This document shows positions 1 to 6,586 of a DNA stretch of 28,890 nt, piece after piece. Source of the stretch: JAZDIT01 sp043804755 (GTDB taxonomy: Bacteria > Patescibacteriota > Minisyncoccia > Minisyncoccales > JAQTPW01); contig JAZDIT010000021.1 in NCBI GenBank assembly GCA_043804755.1, positions 1 to 28,890 on the forward strand, written 5' to 3'. Position numbers and translations under genes: made by a program. The notes beneath the pieces are model-generated. The model saw nothing but the letters and a program-made list of their open reading frames with translations. It was not told the DNA's origin and searched no databases. Each line of letters starts with the position of its first letter. The first letter of the stretch is position 1.

Positions 1-1022
1 CCTAATTTCTTAAACGCACGGATTAAAGAAGGGATACCGCTCCCGCCACCGATAACAACGACCTGTTTGATTTTTGTAAATAAGGGCGTTCGGAACCCCC
101 TTGTGGTTCTCGTTAAGATTTCAGGGTGGTCAATATCAACATTTTTTGCCTTTCCTATTTCGATGATTAATTTAACCAGGCCGGCATACCGAATAATCGT
201 TTTGTAAAAACCCTCCCCTTTTATTTTTAACTGATTAAGATAAAAAATATCCCGGCTGCGCGAGGCTTTTGCCAAGGCGGATTCATAACCAACCATTCTC
301 TCAGGGTCAATCACTAAAACAATGTCTCCTTGATTCAGAATTTCTATCGTACTGTAAAAAATTAAGGGGCCGGATATTCCTTCGGCCTGTATCCTGGCTA
401 TTTCCTGAAATTTTGTCTCTATTTCTTCGGCAAAACCTCTCTGGCCTATAACTACCACCCTGTTAGTTCTTCTGAAAACATCTACGATTCCCGGAGAAAA
501 TTCTAATTTAAGATTTTGTTTAACCTGGTTAATTTCTTTATCGGTTATTGGAACATACTGGCCAAATTTTTCTGAAAGAAGCTGTTTGACAATATAAGCC
601 TGTTCCACAACACTTTTAGTGGCAGAATCAGAAAAATATTCTCCACAAATCATAGGGATAACGTGGGTGGCATATTTGGTGATGCTCGAATTTCTGTTCC
701 CAGTAATGGCTATTTTTATCTTCGCCCTGGCTTTTTTCAATGCCGCAACCGTTTCCTCTGTTTCTCCGGAAGCGCTAAGGGCAATAACAACATCGGCTGG
801 AAAATTTTCCTGCACTTCATTTGAATACCTAACCTTAACATTAATGCCTAATTTATCTGCTAATTCTTCTATGCCCCAGCCGGGCAAATCAATACTACTC
901 GAAACCCCGCAAATCAAAATCGGCTCCTCTAAAAGAGAAGAGAATTTTTTAAGAGAGACCTTTCTTCTTTTTTCCAAAATGTGAGGAATTTCCTCTATTT
1001 CTTTTTCAACAAAGAATTTCAT
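1..1022 (-). CDS. GlmS-like double SIS-domain protein fused to the start of a GlmR/YvcK-like domain (partial, runs off window)
   Basis: Hand translation from ATG at 1022 gives 340 codons with no stop before the window edge. Residues ~32-150 form a SIS domain with SASGET (83-88), matching the sugar-phosphate-binding SQSGET of GlmS. Residues ~185-300 form a second SIS domain, where FQEIARIQAEG (205-215) aligns with the GlmS KEISYLHAEG segment and VDIDHPEILTRTT (295-307) aligns with the GlmS C-terminus (DVDKPRNLAKSVT). The GlmS ELKHG histidine is replaced by Phe and the terminal catalytic Lys by Arg, so amidotransferase-isomerase chemistry is unlikely. There is no N-terminal glutaminase domain. 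Residues 321-341 (VVVIGGGSGIPSLIRAF) resemble the first strand and glycine loop of YvcK/GlmR/CofD-like proteins. No ATG, GTG or TTG codon lies in frame in the linker, so this is one polypeptide. It is divergent from murA, with a near-consensus leaderless promoter. The SIS assignment is firm. The YvcK assignment rests on about 21 residues. Confidence 0.8.
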   Translation of the reverse strand, partial: MKFFVEKEIEEIPHILEKRRKVSLKKFSSLLEEPILICGVSSSIDLPGWGIEELADKLGINVKVRYSNEVQENFPADVVIALSASGETEETVAALKKARAKIKIAITGNRNSSITKYATHVIPMICGEYFSDSATKSVVEQAYIVKQLLSEKFGQYVPITDKEINQVKQNLKLEFSPGIVDVFRRTNRVVVIGQRGFAEEIETKFQEIARIQAEGISGPLIFYSTIEILNQGDIVLVIDPERMVGYESALAKASRSRDIFYLNQLKIKGEGFYKTIIRYAGLVKLIIEIGKAKNVDIDHPEILTRTTRGFRTPLFTKIKQVVVIGGGSGIPSLIRAFKKL

Positions 1023-1028
1023 ATTATT

Positions 1029-1057
1029 ATTTTAAGACAATTTTGCTGAAGTGTCAA
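1029..1057 (-). promoter_or_regulatory. Sigma70-type promoter of the SIS-YvcK gene, leaderless
   Basis: On the minus strand TTGACA (1057-1052) is followed after exactly 17 nt by TAAAAT (1034-1029). This is a consensus -35 and a 5/6 -10. The ATG at 1022 begins only 6 nt after the -10, so the predicted transcription start coincides with the start codon. Confidence 0.75.
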
Positions 1058-1060
1058 AGA

Positions 1061-1089
1061 TTGAATTTTTTGTTTTTTTAAGCTATTCT
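1061..1089 (+). promoter_or_regulatory. Candidate murA promoter
   Basis: TTGAAT (1061-1066), a 17 nt spacer and TATTCT (1084-1089). The predicted start of transcription is near 1096, leaving a leader of about 10 nt before the murA ATG and no Shine-Dalgarno sequence. It lies back-to-back with the stronger divergent promoter. Confidence 0.45.
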
Positions 1090-1105
1090 TTATAAAGACA
1101 AGATT

Positions 1106-2362
1106 ATGGCAGAGAAATTTCTCATCAAAGGCGGAGTTCCTCTTTCGGGAGAAGTAGAAATCTCCGGATATAAAAATTCAGCCGGTGCGGTTTTGGCTGC
1201 TGTTTTATTATCGGAAGAACCGTCCGTTATCGATAATCTGCCTCTTTGCACAGATGTTCTGGATCAGATTGAAATTTTAAAACAAATGGGAGCAGAAGTT
1301 GAATGGTTAAAAGAAAAAAAATTAAAGATAAATCCCAAAAATATCAATCCTGAGAAGATACCCGTCGAACTTTTTGAAAAGATGAGGGTTTCCATACTGT
1401 TGGCGGGACCGCTTCTGGCAAGATTCAAAAAAATCAAAATCCCCCACCCGGGCGGAGATAAAATCGGTTTGAGACCGATTTCCACGCACATTCGGGCACT
1501 GGAAAAATTCGGAACAAAAGTTGAAGAAAAAGAAGGATTTTATTTTTTGGAATTAAGTGATGATCCCGGCAATAAAAGAATAATTTTGGAAGAATTCTCG
1601 GTAACCGCCACGGAAATTTTGATGATGGTTGCGGCTCTAAGCGAAAATGAAACAAAGATAGAGCTTGCCGCAGCAGAACCCCAGGTTCAGGATTTGGGGA
1701 ATCTTTTGATAAAAATGGGTGTTGAGGTTAGCGGTTTGGGAACTCACACGATTATAATAAGGGGGAAAAAACAATTAAAAGGTGCCGAATTCGCAATTTG
1801 TCCGGATTTATTAGAGGCGGGGACTTTCTTCATTGCTTTTGCCATAACCGGCGGTGAGGGCAGGATTAAAAACGTAAATCCTGAACATCTTACTTTTTTT
1901 CTGGAAAAAATGGAAGAAATCGGAGTAAATTTTGAAACAAATAACGAAATAATCGTAAAAAAATCCGGCGATTTTAAGCCGACAAAAATACAGGTGCTGC
2001 CATATCCTGGGTTCCCGACCGATCTGCAGCCACAAACATCAGTTTTGCTGACGCAAGCCAAAGGAAAATCTTTGGTTCACGATCCTTTGTATGAAAATCG
2101 GTTCCAGCATCTTCACGAATTGAGAAAAATGGGGGCCGATATTGAGATTACCGATCCTCACAGAGCCCTGATCTTCGGGAAAACGGAACTGACCGGCAGC
2201 AAGCTTAACACTTCGGATATCAGATCGGGTGCCGCGCTTATCCTGGCCGGATTGATAGCAAAGGGCGGAACGGTGGTAGACAATATTTCCCAGATCGAAA
2301 GAGGCCACGAAAAGATAGAGGAAAAATTAAGAAAACTAGGAGCAAAAATAGAAAGGATCTAA
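1106..2362 (+). CDS. murA: UDP-N-acetylglucosamine 1-carboxyvinyltransferase
   Basis: This 418-aa cytoplasmic enzyme transfers enolpyruvate from PEP to UDP-GlcNAc, the first committed step of peptidoglycan synthesis. It has the normal MurA length and EPSP-synthase-like fold. The Lys-Asn pair of the active site is at 23-24 (GYKNSAG). The catalytic loop reads HPGGDKIGLRP, with Asp118 where E. coli has Cys115, the residue alkylated by fosfomycin. The base Asp lies in FPTDLQPQ, and the C-terminal IERGHEKIEEKL contains the conserved Arg. The C-to-D change is known in naturally fosfomycin-resistant MurA proteins such as those of Mycobacterium, Chlamydia and Borrelia, so the enzyme is expected to be active. 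Its stop codon overlaps the iorB stop on the other strand. It is divergent from the SIS-YvcK gene and close to glmS, which makes the precursor of its substrate. Confidence 0.96.
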   Translation: MAEKFLIKGGVPLSGEVEISGYKNSAGAVLAAVLLSEEPSVIDNLPLCTDVLDQIEILKQMGAEVEWLKEKKLKINPKNINPEKIPVELFEKMRVSILLAGPLLARFKKIKIPHPGGDKIGLRPISTHIRALEKFGTKVEEKEGFYFLELSDDPGNKRIILEEFSVTATEILMMVAALSENETKIELAAAEPQVQDLGNLLIKMGVEVSGLGTHTIIIRGKKQLKGAEFAICPDLLEAGTFFIAFAITGGEGRIKNVNPEHLTFFLEKMEEIGVNFETNNEIIVKKSGDFKPTKIQVLPYPGFPTDLQPQTSVLLTQAKGKSLVHDPLYENRFQHLHELRKMGADIEITDPHRALIFGKTELTGSKLNTSDIRSGAALILAGLIAKGGTVVDNISQIERGHEKIEEKLRKLGAKIERI

Positions 2363-2943
2363 TTACCTTTAGCCAAACTAAAAGTTTTGAGATTTAATTC
2401 CAGATATTTTTCTGGGATTATTTTTTTAATGGCTTTCCGGACAGATTCCGGTTTCAAAGGAATCAAATTCTTAAAAGAAGCCAAACTTATCAGATAGATT
2501 CCGGAAACCACGGTATTCCCGAGTTTTTCTTTACAAATTTTGTCAGCGGGAACTATCGTTATATTTTTTGTAATTTGTTTGAGTTGTTTTAAAATTTCTA
2601 TTTCGGTTAGCGGTTTTTTCAACGGAATCGGAGTTATAAGCTGATTCATCAGAAAATTGGTTTTTGAATTAGCAAAATACAGTCCCCGCAGACTTTCCTG
2701 TTCTTCCAGGCCCAAAACCAGATTCACCTTCCCTCTGGCCACCATCGGAGAGTTGATTTTTTTTCCGAATCTGATGTGAACCTCAACAGAACCTCCCCTT
2801 TGGGATAAACCATGCAGTTCGGAAGTTTTTATGTCATATCCCTCAATAATCGCCGCGGCGGAAATAATCTGCAAAAGAGTAATCAATCCCTGTCCCCCGA
2901 CGCCGAATATCACCATATTAAATTGTTCCGTTTTATTTGCCAT
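2359..2943 (-). CDS. iorB: Indolepyruvate:ferredoxin oxidoreductase beta subunit
   Basis: The gamma-type domain of 2-oxoacid:acceptor oxidoreductases begins with MVIFGVGGQGLITLLQII and continues through SELHGLSQRGGSVEVHIRFG, as in IorB. With IorA it should oxidatively decarboxylate aryl pyruvates, passing electrons to a low-potential acceptor and forming acyl-CoA. An upstream in-frame ATG at 2985 exists, but I chose 2943 (MANKTEQFN), giving 194 aa. It places the start ATG 11 nt inside the end of iorA (ATGGCAAATAA), a classic translational-coupling overlap, and leaves the usual short N-terminus before the glycine-rich loop. The stop codon overlaps the convergent murA stop. Confidence 0.92.
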   Translation of the reverse strand: MANKTEQFNMVIFGVGGQGLITLLQIISAAAIIEGYDIKTSELHGLSQRGGSVEVHIRFGKKINSPMVARGKVNLVLGLEEQESLRGLYFANSKTNFLMNQLITPIPLKKPLTEIEILKQLKQITKNITIVPADKICKEKLGNTVVSGIYLISLASFKNLIPLKPESVRKAIKKIIPEKYLELNLKTFSLAKGN

Positions 2944-4585
2944 TTTGTTTCGGTGCGACGAATTTGCAAGGATGTTTCGCCACAATTACGGAAACTTCAT
3001 CTTTGTTCAAAAACTCTTTGACCACCCCGACGAATTCCTCCTGTTTTATTTGATCAATTGTTTTCACGTATTTTACCCCGCAGGCCCGGACAAGATTTTC
3101 TATATTAATTCCGTTATTCATGCCAACCGAAACCGGATGGGGTTGATGGCCGGTCATTGCGGTAGTTTCGTTGTTTAAAATAATAACCAAGGGATTGGAT
3201 TTGTTTACAACGGCGTTTATTAAAGGAGGAATTCCGGAATGGAAGAATGAAGAATCACCGACAAAAGTAATCAGTTTCTGCTTATTTCCAGTCGCCTTCT
3301 TGATCCCATGAGCGATCCCGACGGAAGATCCCATACAGGAAAGATAGTCCTGCAAATTTATAGGAGGATTCCCGAAAAGCATATAGCAACCGATTTCTCC
3401 GCCGAAAACTACTTTTTTAGCATCTACAGCTTTGTTTATGGCGGAAATTACAAACCAGTAAGGACATCCAGGGCAAAGCTGCGGAAAACGTTTAAAAGAT
3501 TTGGGATTTAGGATTTTAGATTGTAAATTGTATTTTTTGCCAGTTATTTTTGCGACGGCCTGGATTACAAATTCCGGCTTTAGTTCCCCGACTTCCGGTA
3601 ACAAGGATTTCCCGAATATCTGTATTTTACAGTTGGCATTTTTAGCAATCTCCGTAATTTCTTTTTCCAAAAATGGCTCCAACTCTTCAACCACCAGAAC
3701 TTTTTTAAGGGGTTTCAGGAAATTTTTGATTTTGTTTACTGGCAAAGGATGAAAAAATCCCAGTTTCAAAACCGGCAAGTCCAACTTCATTTCTTCCAAA
3801 GATTCCATAATATATAGATGGGAAACTCCGGAAGTTATAATCCCGATTTTTTGTTTACTGTTCTCTATTTTTTGTTCTTCATTAATATACGATTTTTCCG
3901 AAAATTCTTGGATTCTTTTGATTTTCTCAAGTAATTCTGACTTCATTTCCAGCACTCGTGGAGGTAGGGTCACAAATTGGTTTCTGTTTTTTATAAATTC
4001 CGCCTTAGTGTTTGATTTTTCTATTTTCCCCAAAACCACTTCCGATTTTTGATGAGCGACTCTTGTCGTAGTCCTTATCATCACGGGAATTTTGAATTTT
4101 TCCGAAATTTGATATCCCAACTTTACAAAATCCTTGCATTCCTGAGGATCGGACGGTTCCAAAACCGGGATATAAGTGGAAAGAGCAAGCCCCCTGCTAT
4201 TTTCCTCGGATTGAGCCGAGCTATGGCAGGAAGGATCGTCCGCAACGATAATTACCGTCGGCCCCTTGGAACCTGTGTAAACGAAAGGAAACAAAGCATC
4301 TAAAGCCACATTCAAGCCGAAATTTTTCATTGCGACAAGCGTTTTCAACCCGGAAAAAGAAGCTCCTATACCGGCTTCCATCGCCACTTTTTCGTTCGTG
4401 GAAAATTCAAAGTACACGCCGGCATCTTTCGCGATTTTATAAAAAATGTCCCCTATTTCCGAAGCGGGGGTGCCGGGGTAAGTGGAAACAAAATTGACGC
4501 CTGATTCCAAGGCGCCACGAATAATAGCTTCATTTCCCAGCAAAATCATTTTTTTGCCGGGATTATTTGAAAGTATTTCCTCCAT
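2933..4585 (-). CDS. iorA: Indolepyruvate:ferredoxin oxidoreductase alpha subunit lacking the ferredoxin domain
   Basis: At 550 aa it has the IorA order. First comes the pyrimidine-binding domain (residues ~10-190, STYPGTPASEIGDIF, NEKVAMEAGIGASF, DDPSCHSSAQSEENSR). The transketolase C-like domain follows (~245-350). Last is the TPP-binding domain (~370-540) with LCPGCPYW, GEIGCYML, the GDSSFFHSG and NNETTAMTGHQPHP cofactor/metal motifs. Typical IorA proteins run past 600 aa and end in a two-cluster 4Fe-4S ferredoxin domain. This one stops right after the VIVAKHPC segment and has no CxxCxxC motifs. The next gene is iorB, so the clusters are not encoded adjacently. The electron route is therefore unclear; a separate ferredoxin is the simplest idea. 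It starts 10 nt after the glmS stop, so probable cotranscription with glmS. Confidence 0.93.
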   Translation of the reverse strand: MEEILSNNPGKKMILLGNEAIIRGALESGVNFVSTYPGTPASEIGDIFYKIAKDAGVYFEFSTNEKVAMEAGIGASFSGLKTLVAMKNFGLNVALDALFPFVYTGSKGPTVIIVADDPSCHSSAQSEENSRGLALSTYIPVLEPSDPQECKDFVKLGYQISEKFKIPVMIRTTTRVAHQKSEVVLGKIEKSNTKAEFIKNRNQFVTLPPRVLEMKSELLEKIKRIQEFSEKSYINEEQKIENSKQKIGIITSGVSHLYIMESLEEMKLDLPVLKLGFFHPLPVNKIKNFLKPLKKVLVVEELEPFLEKEITEIAKNANCKIQIFGKSLLPEVGELKPEFVIQAVAKITGKKYNLQSKILNPKSFKRFPQLCPGCPYWFVISAINKAVDAKKVVFGGEIGCYMLFGNPPINLQDYLSCMGSSVGIAHGIKKATGNKQKLITFVGDSSFFHSGIPPLINAVVNKSNPLVIILNNETTAMTGHQPHPVSVGMNNGINIENLVRACGVKYVKTIDQIKQEEFVGVVKEFLNKDEVSVIVAKHPCKFVAPKQNGK

Positions 4586-4595
4586 GTATATTATC

Positions 4596-6416
4596 TTACT
4601 CTACCGTAACACTTTTCGCCAGATTTCTGGGCTTATCAACATCGTTTCCAAGCAAAACCGCCATATAGTATGCAAAAAGATGTAACGGAATAACCGATAA
4701 AATCGGAGTCAGCATTTCCAAAGTTTTTGGAATATAGATTACATCATCGGCTATTTTTTTTATCTCTTCGTTCCCTTCGGTCGCGATTGCAATAACCTTG
4801 CCGTTTCTAGCTTTTATCTCTTGAATATTGGAAACCACTTTTTCATATACAGAATCCGAGGGGCAGATTACGATAGTAGGGAAGTTTTCATTCACCAAAG
4901 CCAGTGAACCGTGTTTTAATTCCCCCGCTGCAGTACCTTCGGCATGCAAGTAGGATATTTCTTTTAGTTTTAAAGCTCCTTCCAAAGCTATCGGATAATT
5001 GTATTTTCTTCCTATAAACCAAAAATTTTTATAATCTTTATAATTTTCCGCTATTTTTTCAATTTCGGGAGCTTGTTTTAAAACTTCGCGCGCTAAATCA
5101 GGAAGTTTTTTTAATTCGGAAACAATTCTTTTGCCCATAACTAAAGCCATGTCCCTTTGCCTTCCAAGATAAACCGTGATCATCGCCAAAACCGTCAGCT
5201 GCCCTAAAAATGCTTTTGTTGATGCCACAGCTATTTCAGGTCCCGATCTAGTATAAATTCCCCCGTCAGTTTCTCTCGATTGGGTAGAACCTACAACATT
5301 TGTAACCCCTAAAGTCAAAGCACCTTTTTCTTTCATCTCCTTTATTGCGGCTAAAGTATCGGCGGTTTCACCCGATTGCGACACAAAAATTCCAGCGGTC
5401 ATTTTATCAATTATCTGTTTTCTGTAGCGGAATTCCGAACCGAAATCAACGTCAGTTGATAATCCGGCATATTCTTCCAACATATATTCGCCAACCCGAA
5501 CGGCATAGTTTGCCGTACCGCAAGCCACTAAAACTAACCGATTAATTTTCCTTAATTTTTGTTCAATGGAAGTTAGACCGCCTAATTGCACCATTCCTTC
5601 TTCTGCAATCAGTCTTCCTTTAATAGCATTTTCTATTGCGTCTGGTTCTTCCATTATTTCCTTCAACATAAAGTGCGGGTATCCTCCTTTTTGTGCTTCT
5701 TCTGGCGTCCATTCGATTTGAACAACCGACTTTTCTTTCAGTATGAAAAAATTATCGGGTTTCAAAACGGCTACCTCGTTGTCATCCAGATTGATCACCT
5801 GCCTGGTATGGGTAATTACAGCCGATGGATCGGATGCTACCAATATCTCTTCTTTGTTTATTCCTAAAAGCAAGGGGGAAGAAAGACGCGCGGCTACTAT
5901 TTTGCCGGGATCGTTTTTGGAAATAACCGCCAGACCATACGTTCCCCTGACATCCCGAAGGGCTTTTCTTACAGCATCTTCCAAATTCCCTGTAAAGTAT
6001 TTTTCGATCAGATGTGAAAGGACTTCAGTGTCGCATTCCGATGAGAATTTATGCCCATCCCCGATCAGCTTATCTTTTAACTCCTGGAAATTTTCTATAA
6101 TTCCGTTATGAACGAGAAAAATGGCATTTTTACAATCCGCATGCGGATGGGCATTTTGATCGGTCACTCCCCCATGCGTCGCCCAACGGGTATGTAAAAT
6201 GAACGGATTGCCTATAGATTCTAATCCGCTTTCTGAAATCGCCTTTTCAAGATTATCTATTCTCCCGATTTTTTTAACGGAAAAAATTTCCTTTTTATCG
6301 GAATTATACCAGGCAGCTCCCGCCGAGTCATACCCCCTGTATTCCAAACGTCTCAGAGCATCCAACCCGATTCCTATATCTTGGTTTTTACCGATATATC
6401 CAACGATTCCACACAT
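4596..6416 (-). CDS. glmS: Glutamine--fructose-6-phosphate aminotransferase (isomerizing)
   Basis: This 606-aa enzyme makes glucosamine-6-phosphate from fructose-6-phosphate and glutamine, the entry to UDP-GlcNAc. The N-terminal class II glutaminase starts MCGIVGYIG (Cys2 nucleophile after Met removal) with HTRWATHGG. The first SIS domain has SQSGETADT, the second has KEISYLHAEGTAAGELKHG, and the chain ends in the canonical DVDKPRNLAKSVTVE. All isomerase residues (Glu of KEIS, His of ELKHG, Lys of LAKS) are present, in contrast to the SIS protein at 1-1022. Its entire 5' region is repeat copy 1. I see no glmS-ribozyme core there. It is followed by iorAB at short spacing. Confidence 0.97.
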   Translation of the reverse strand: MCGIVGYIGKNQDIGIGLDALRRLEYRGYDSAGAAWYNSDKKEIFSVKKIGRIDNLEKAISESGLESIGNPFILHTRWATHGGVTDQNAHPHADCKNAIFLVHNGIIENFQELKDKLIGDGHKFSSECDTEVLSHLIEKYFTGNLEDAVRKALRDVRGTYGLAVISKNDPGKIVAARLSSPLLLGINKEEILVASDPSAVITHTRQVINLDDNEVAVLKPDNFFILKEKSVVQIEWTPEEAQKGGYPHFMLKEIMEEPDAIENAIKGRLIAEEGMVQLGGLTSIEQKLRKINRLVLVACGTANYAVRVGEYMLEEYAGLSTDVDFGSEFRYRKQIIDKMTAGIFVSQSGETADTLAAIKEMKEKGALTLGVTNVVGSTQSRETDGGIYTRSGPEIAVASTKAFLGQLTVLAMITVYLGRQRDMALVMGKRIVSELKKLPDLAREVLKQAPEIEKIAENYKDYKNFWFIGRKYNYPIALEGALKLKEISYLHAEGTAAGELKHGSLALVNENFPTIVICPSDSVYEKVVSNIQEIKARNGKVIAIATEGNEEIKKIADDVIYIPKTLEMLTPILSVIPLHLFAYYMAVLLGNDVDKPRNLAKSVTVE

Positions 6417-6574
6417 AATAATGATACCAAGTGAGGTCGCGGCTACGTCCTGCGGGACTACACGCCGCTCCTTAACAACCCTCGGTTTTTAATATTTTGA
6501 CTGCAAGGAAGAATATATATACTATATTTTCCTATACGGGAGAGCTGTCTGTTCTCCCGACCCCTCTCCGATGT
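6414..6574 (-). repeat. Repeat copy 1: ~161 bp structured 5' element directly upstream of glmS
   Basis: Positions 6429-6574 match 28636-28779 with two substitutions and one 2-nt indel. The match extends more loosely (two further small indels, one substitution) through the glmS start codon at 6414-6416. Two GC-rich hairpins are kept: 6439-6468 (GCGGC...GCCGC with an inner GTCC/GGAC stem and a 4-nt loop) and 6537-6559 (CGGGAGA/TCTCCCG). An AT-rich block separates them. There are no terminal inverted repeats and no ORF. Both copies sit between an upstream gene's stop and the ATG of a minus-strand gene. This suggests a duplicated promoter/5'-leader or a structured RNA rather than a transposon. 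Confidence 0.88.
6497..6525 (+). promoter_or_regulatory. Outward-facing candidate promoter inside repeat copy 1
   Basis: On the plus strand TTGACT (6497-6502), a 17 nt spacer and TACTAT (6520-6525) read away from glmS toward the 3' end of leuS. The same arrangement is present in copy 2 at 28704-28732. A transcript would begin just before the CGGGAGA hairpin. It could give an antisense or small RNA. The -10 is weak (4/6), so this is tentative. Confidence 0.35.
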
Positions 6575-6586
6575 AGCTGATGATAA

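Noticed and set aside
269..984. Plus-strand open frames of 60 and 121 codons
   Set aside because: They lie fully inside the minus-strand SIS-domain gene, whose translation shows clear GlmS-like motifs.
2943..2985. Longer iorB start at 2985
   Set aside because: The extra 14 residues lie inside iorA and do not resemble IorB; the ATG at 2943 gives an 11-nt coupling overlap.
6414..6574. Repeat as a transposon or MITE
   Set aside because: No terminal inverted repeats or target duplications were seen, and it ends exactly at start codons.
6417..6586. glmS ribozyme upstream of glmS
   Set aside because: The Bacillus-type catalytic core and its cleavage-site sequence are not visible, and the same element precedes a NUDIX gene.
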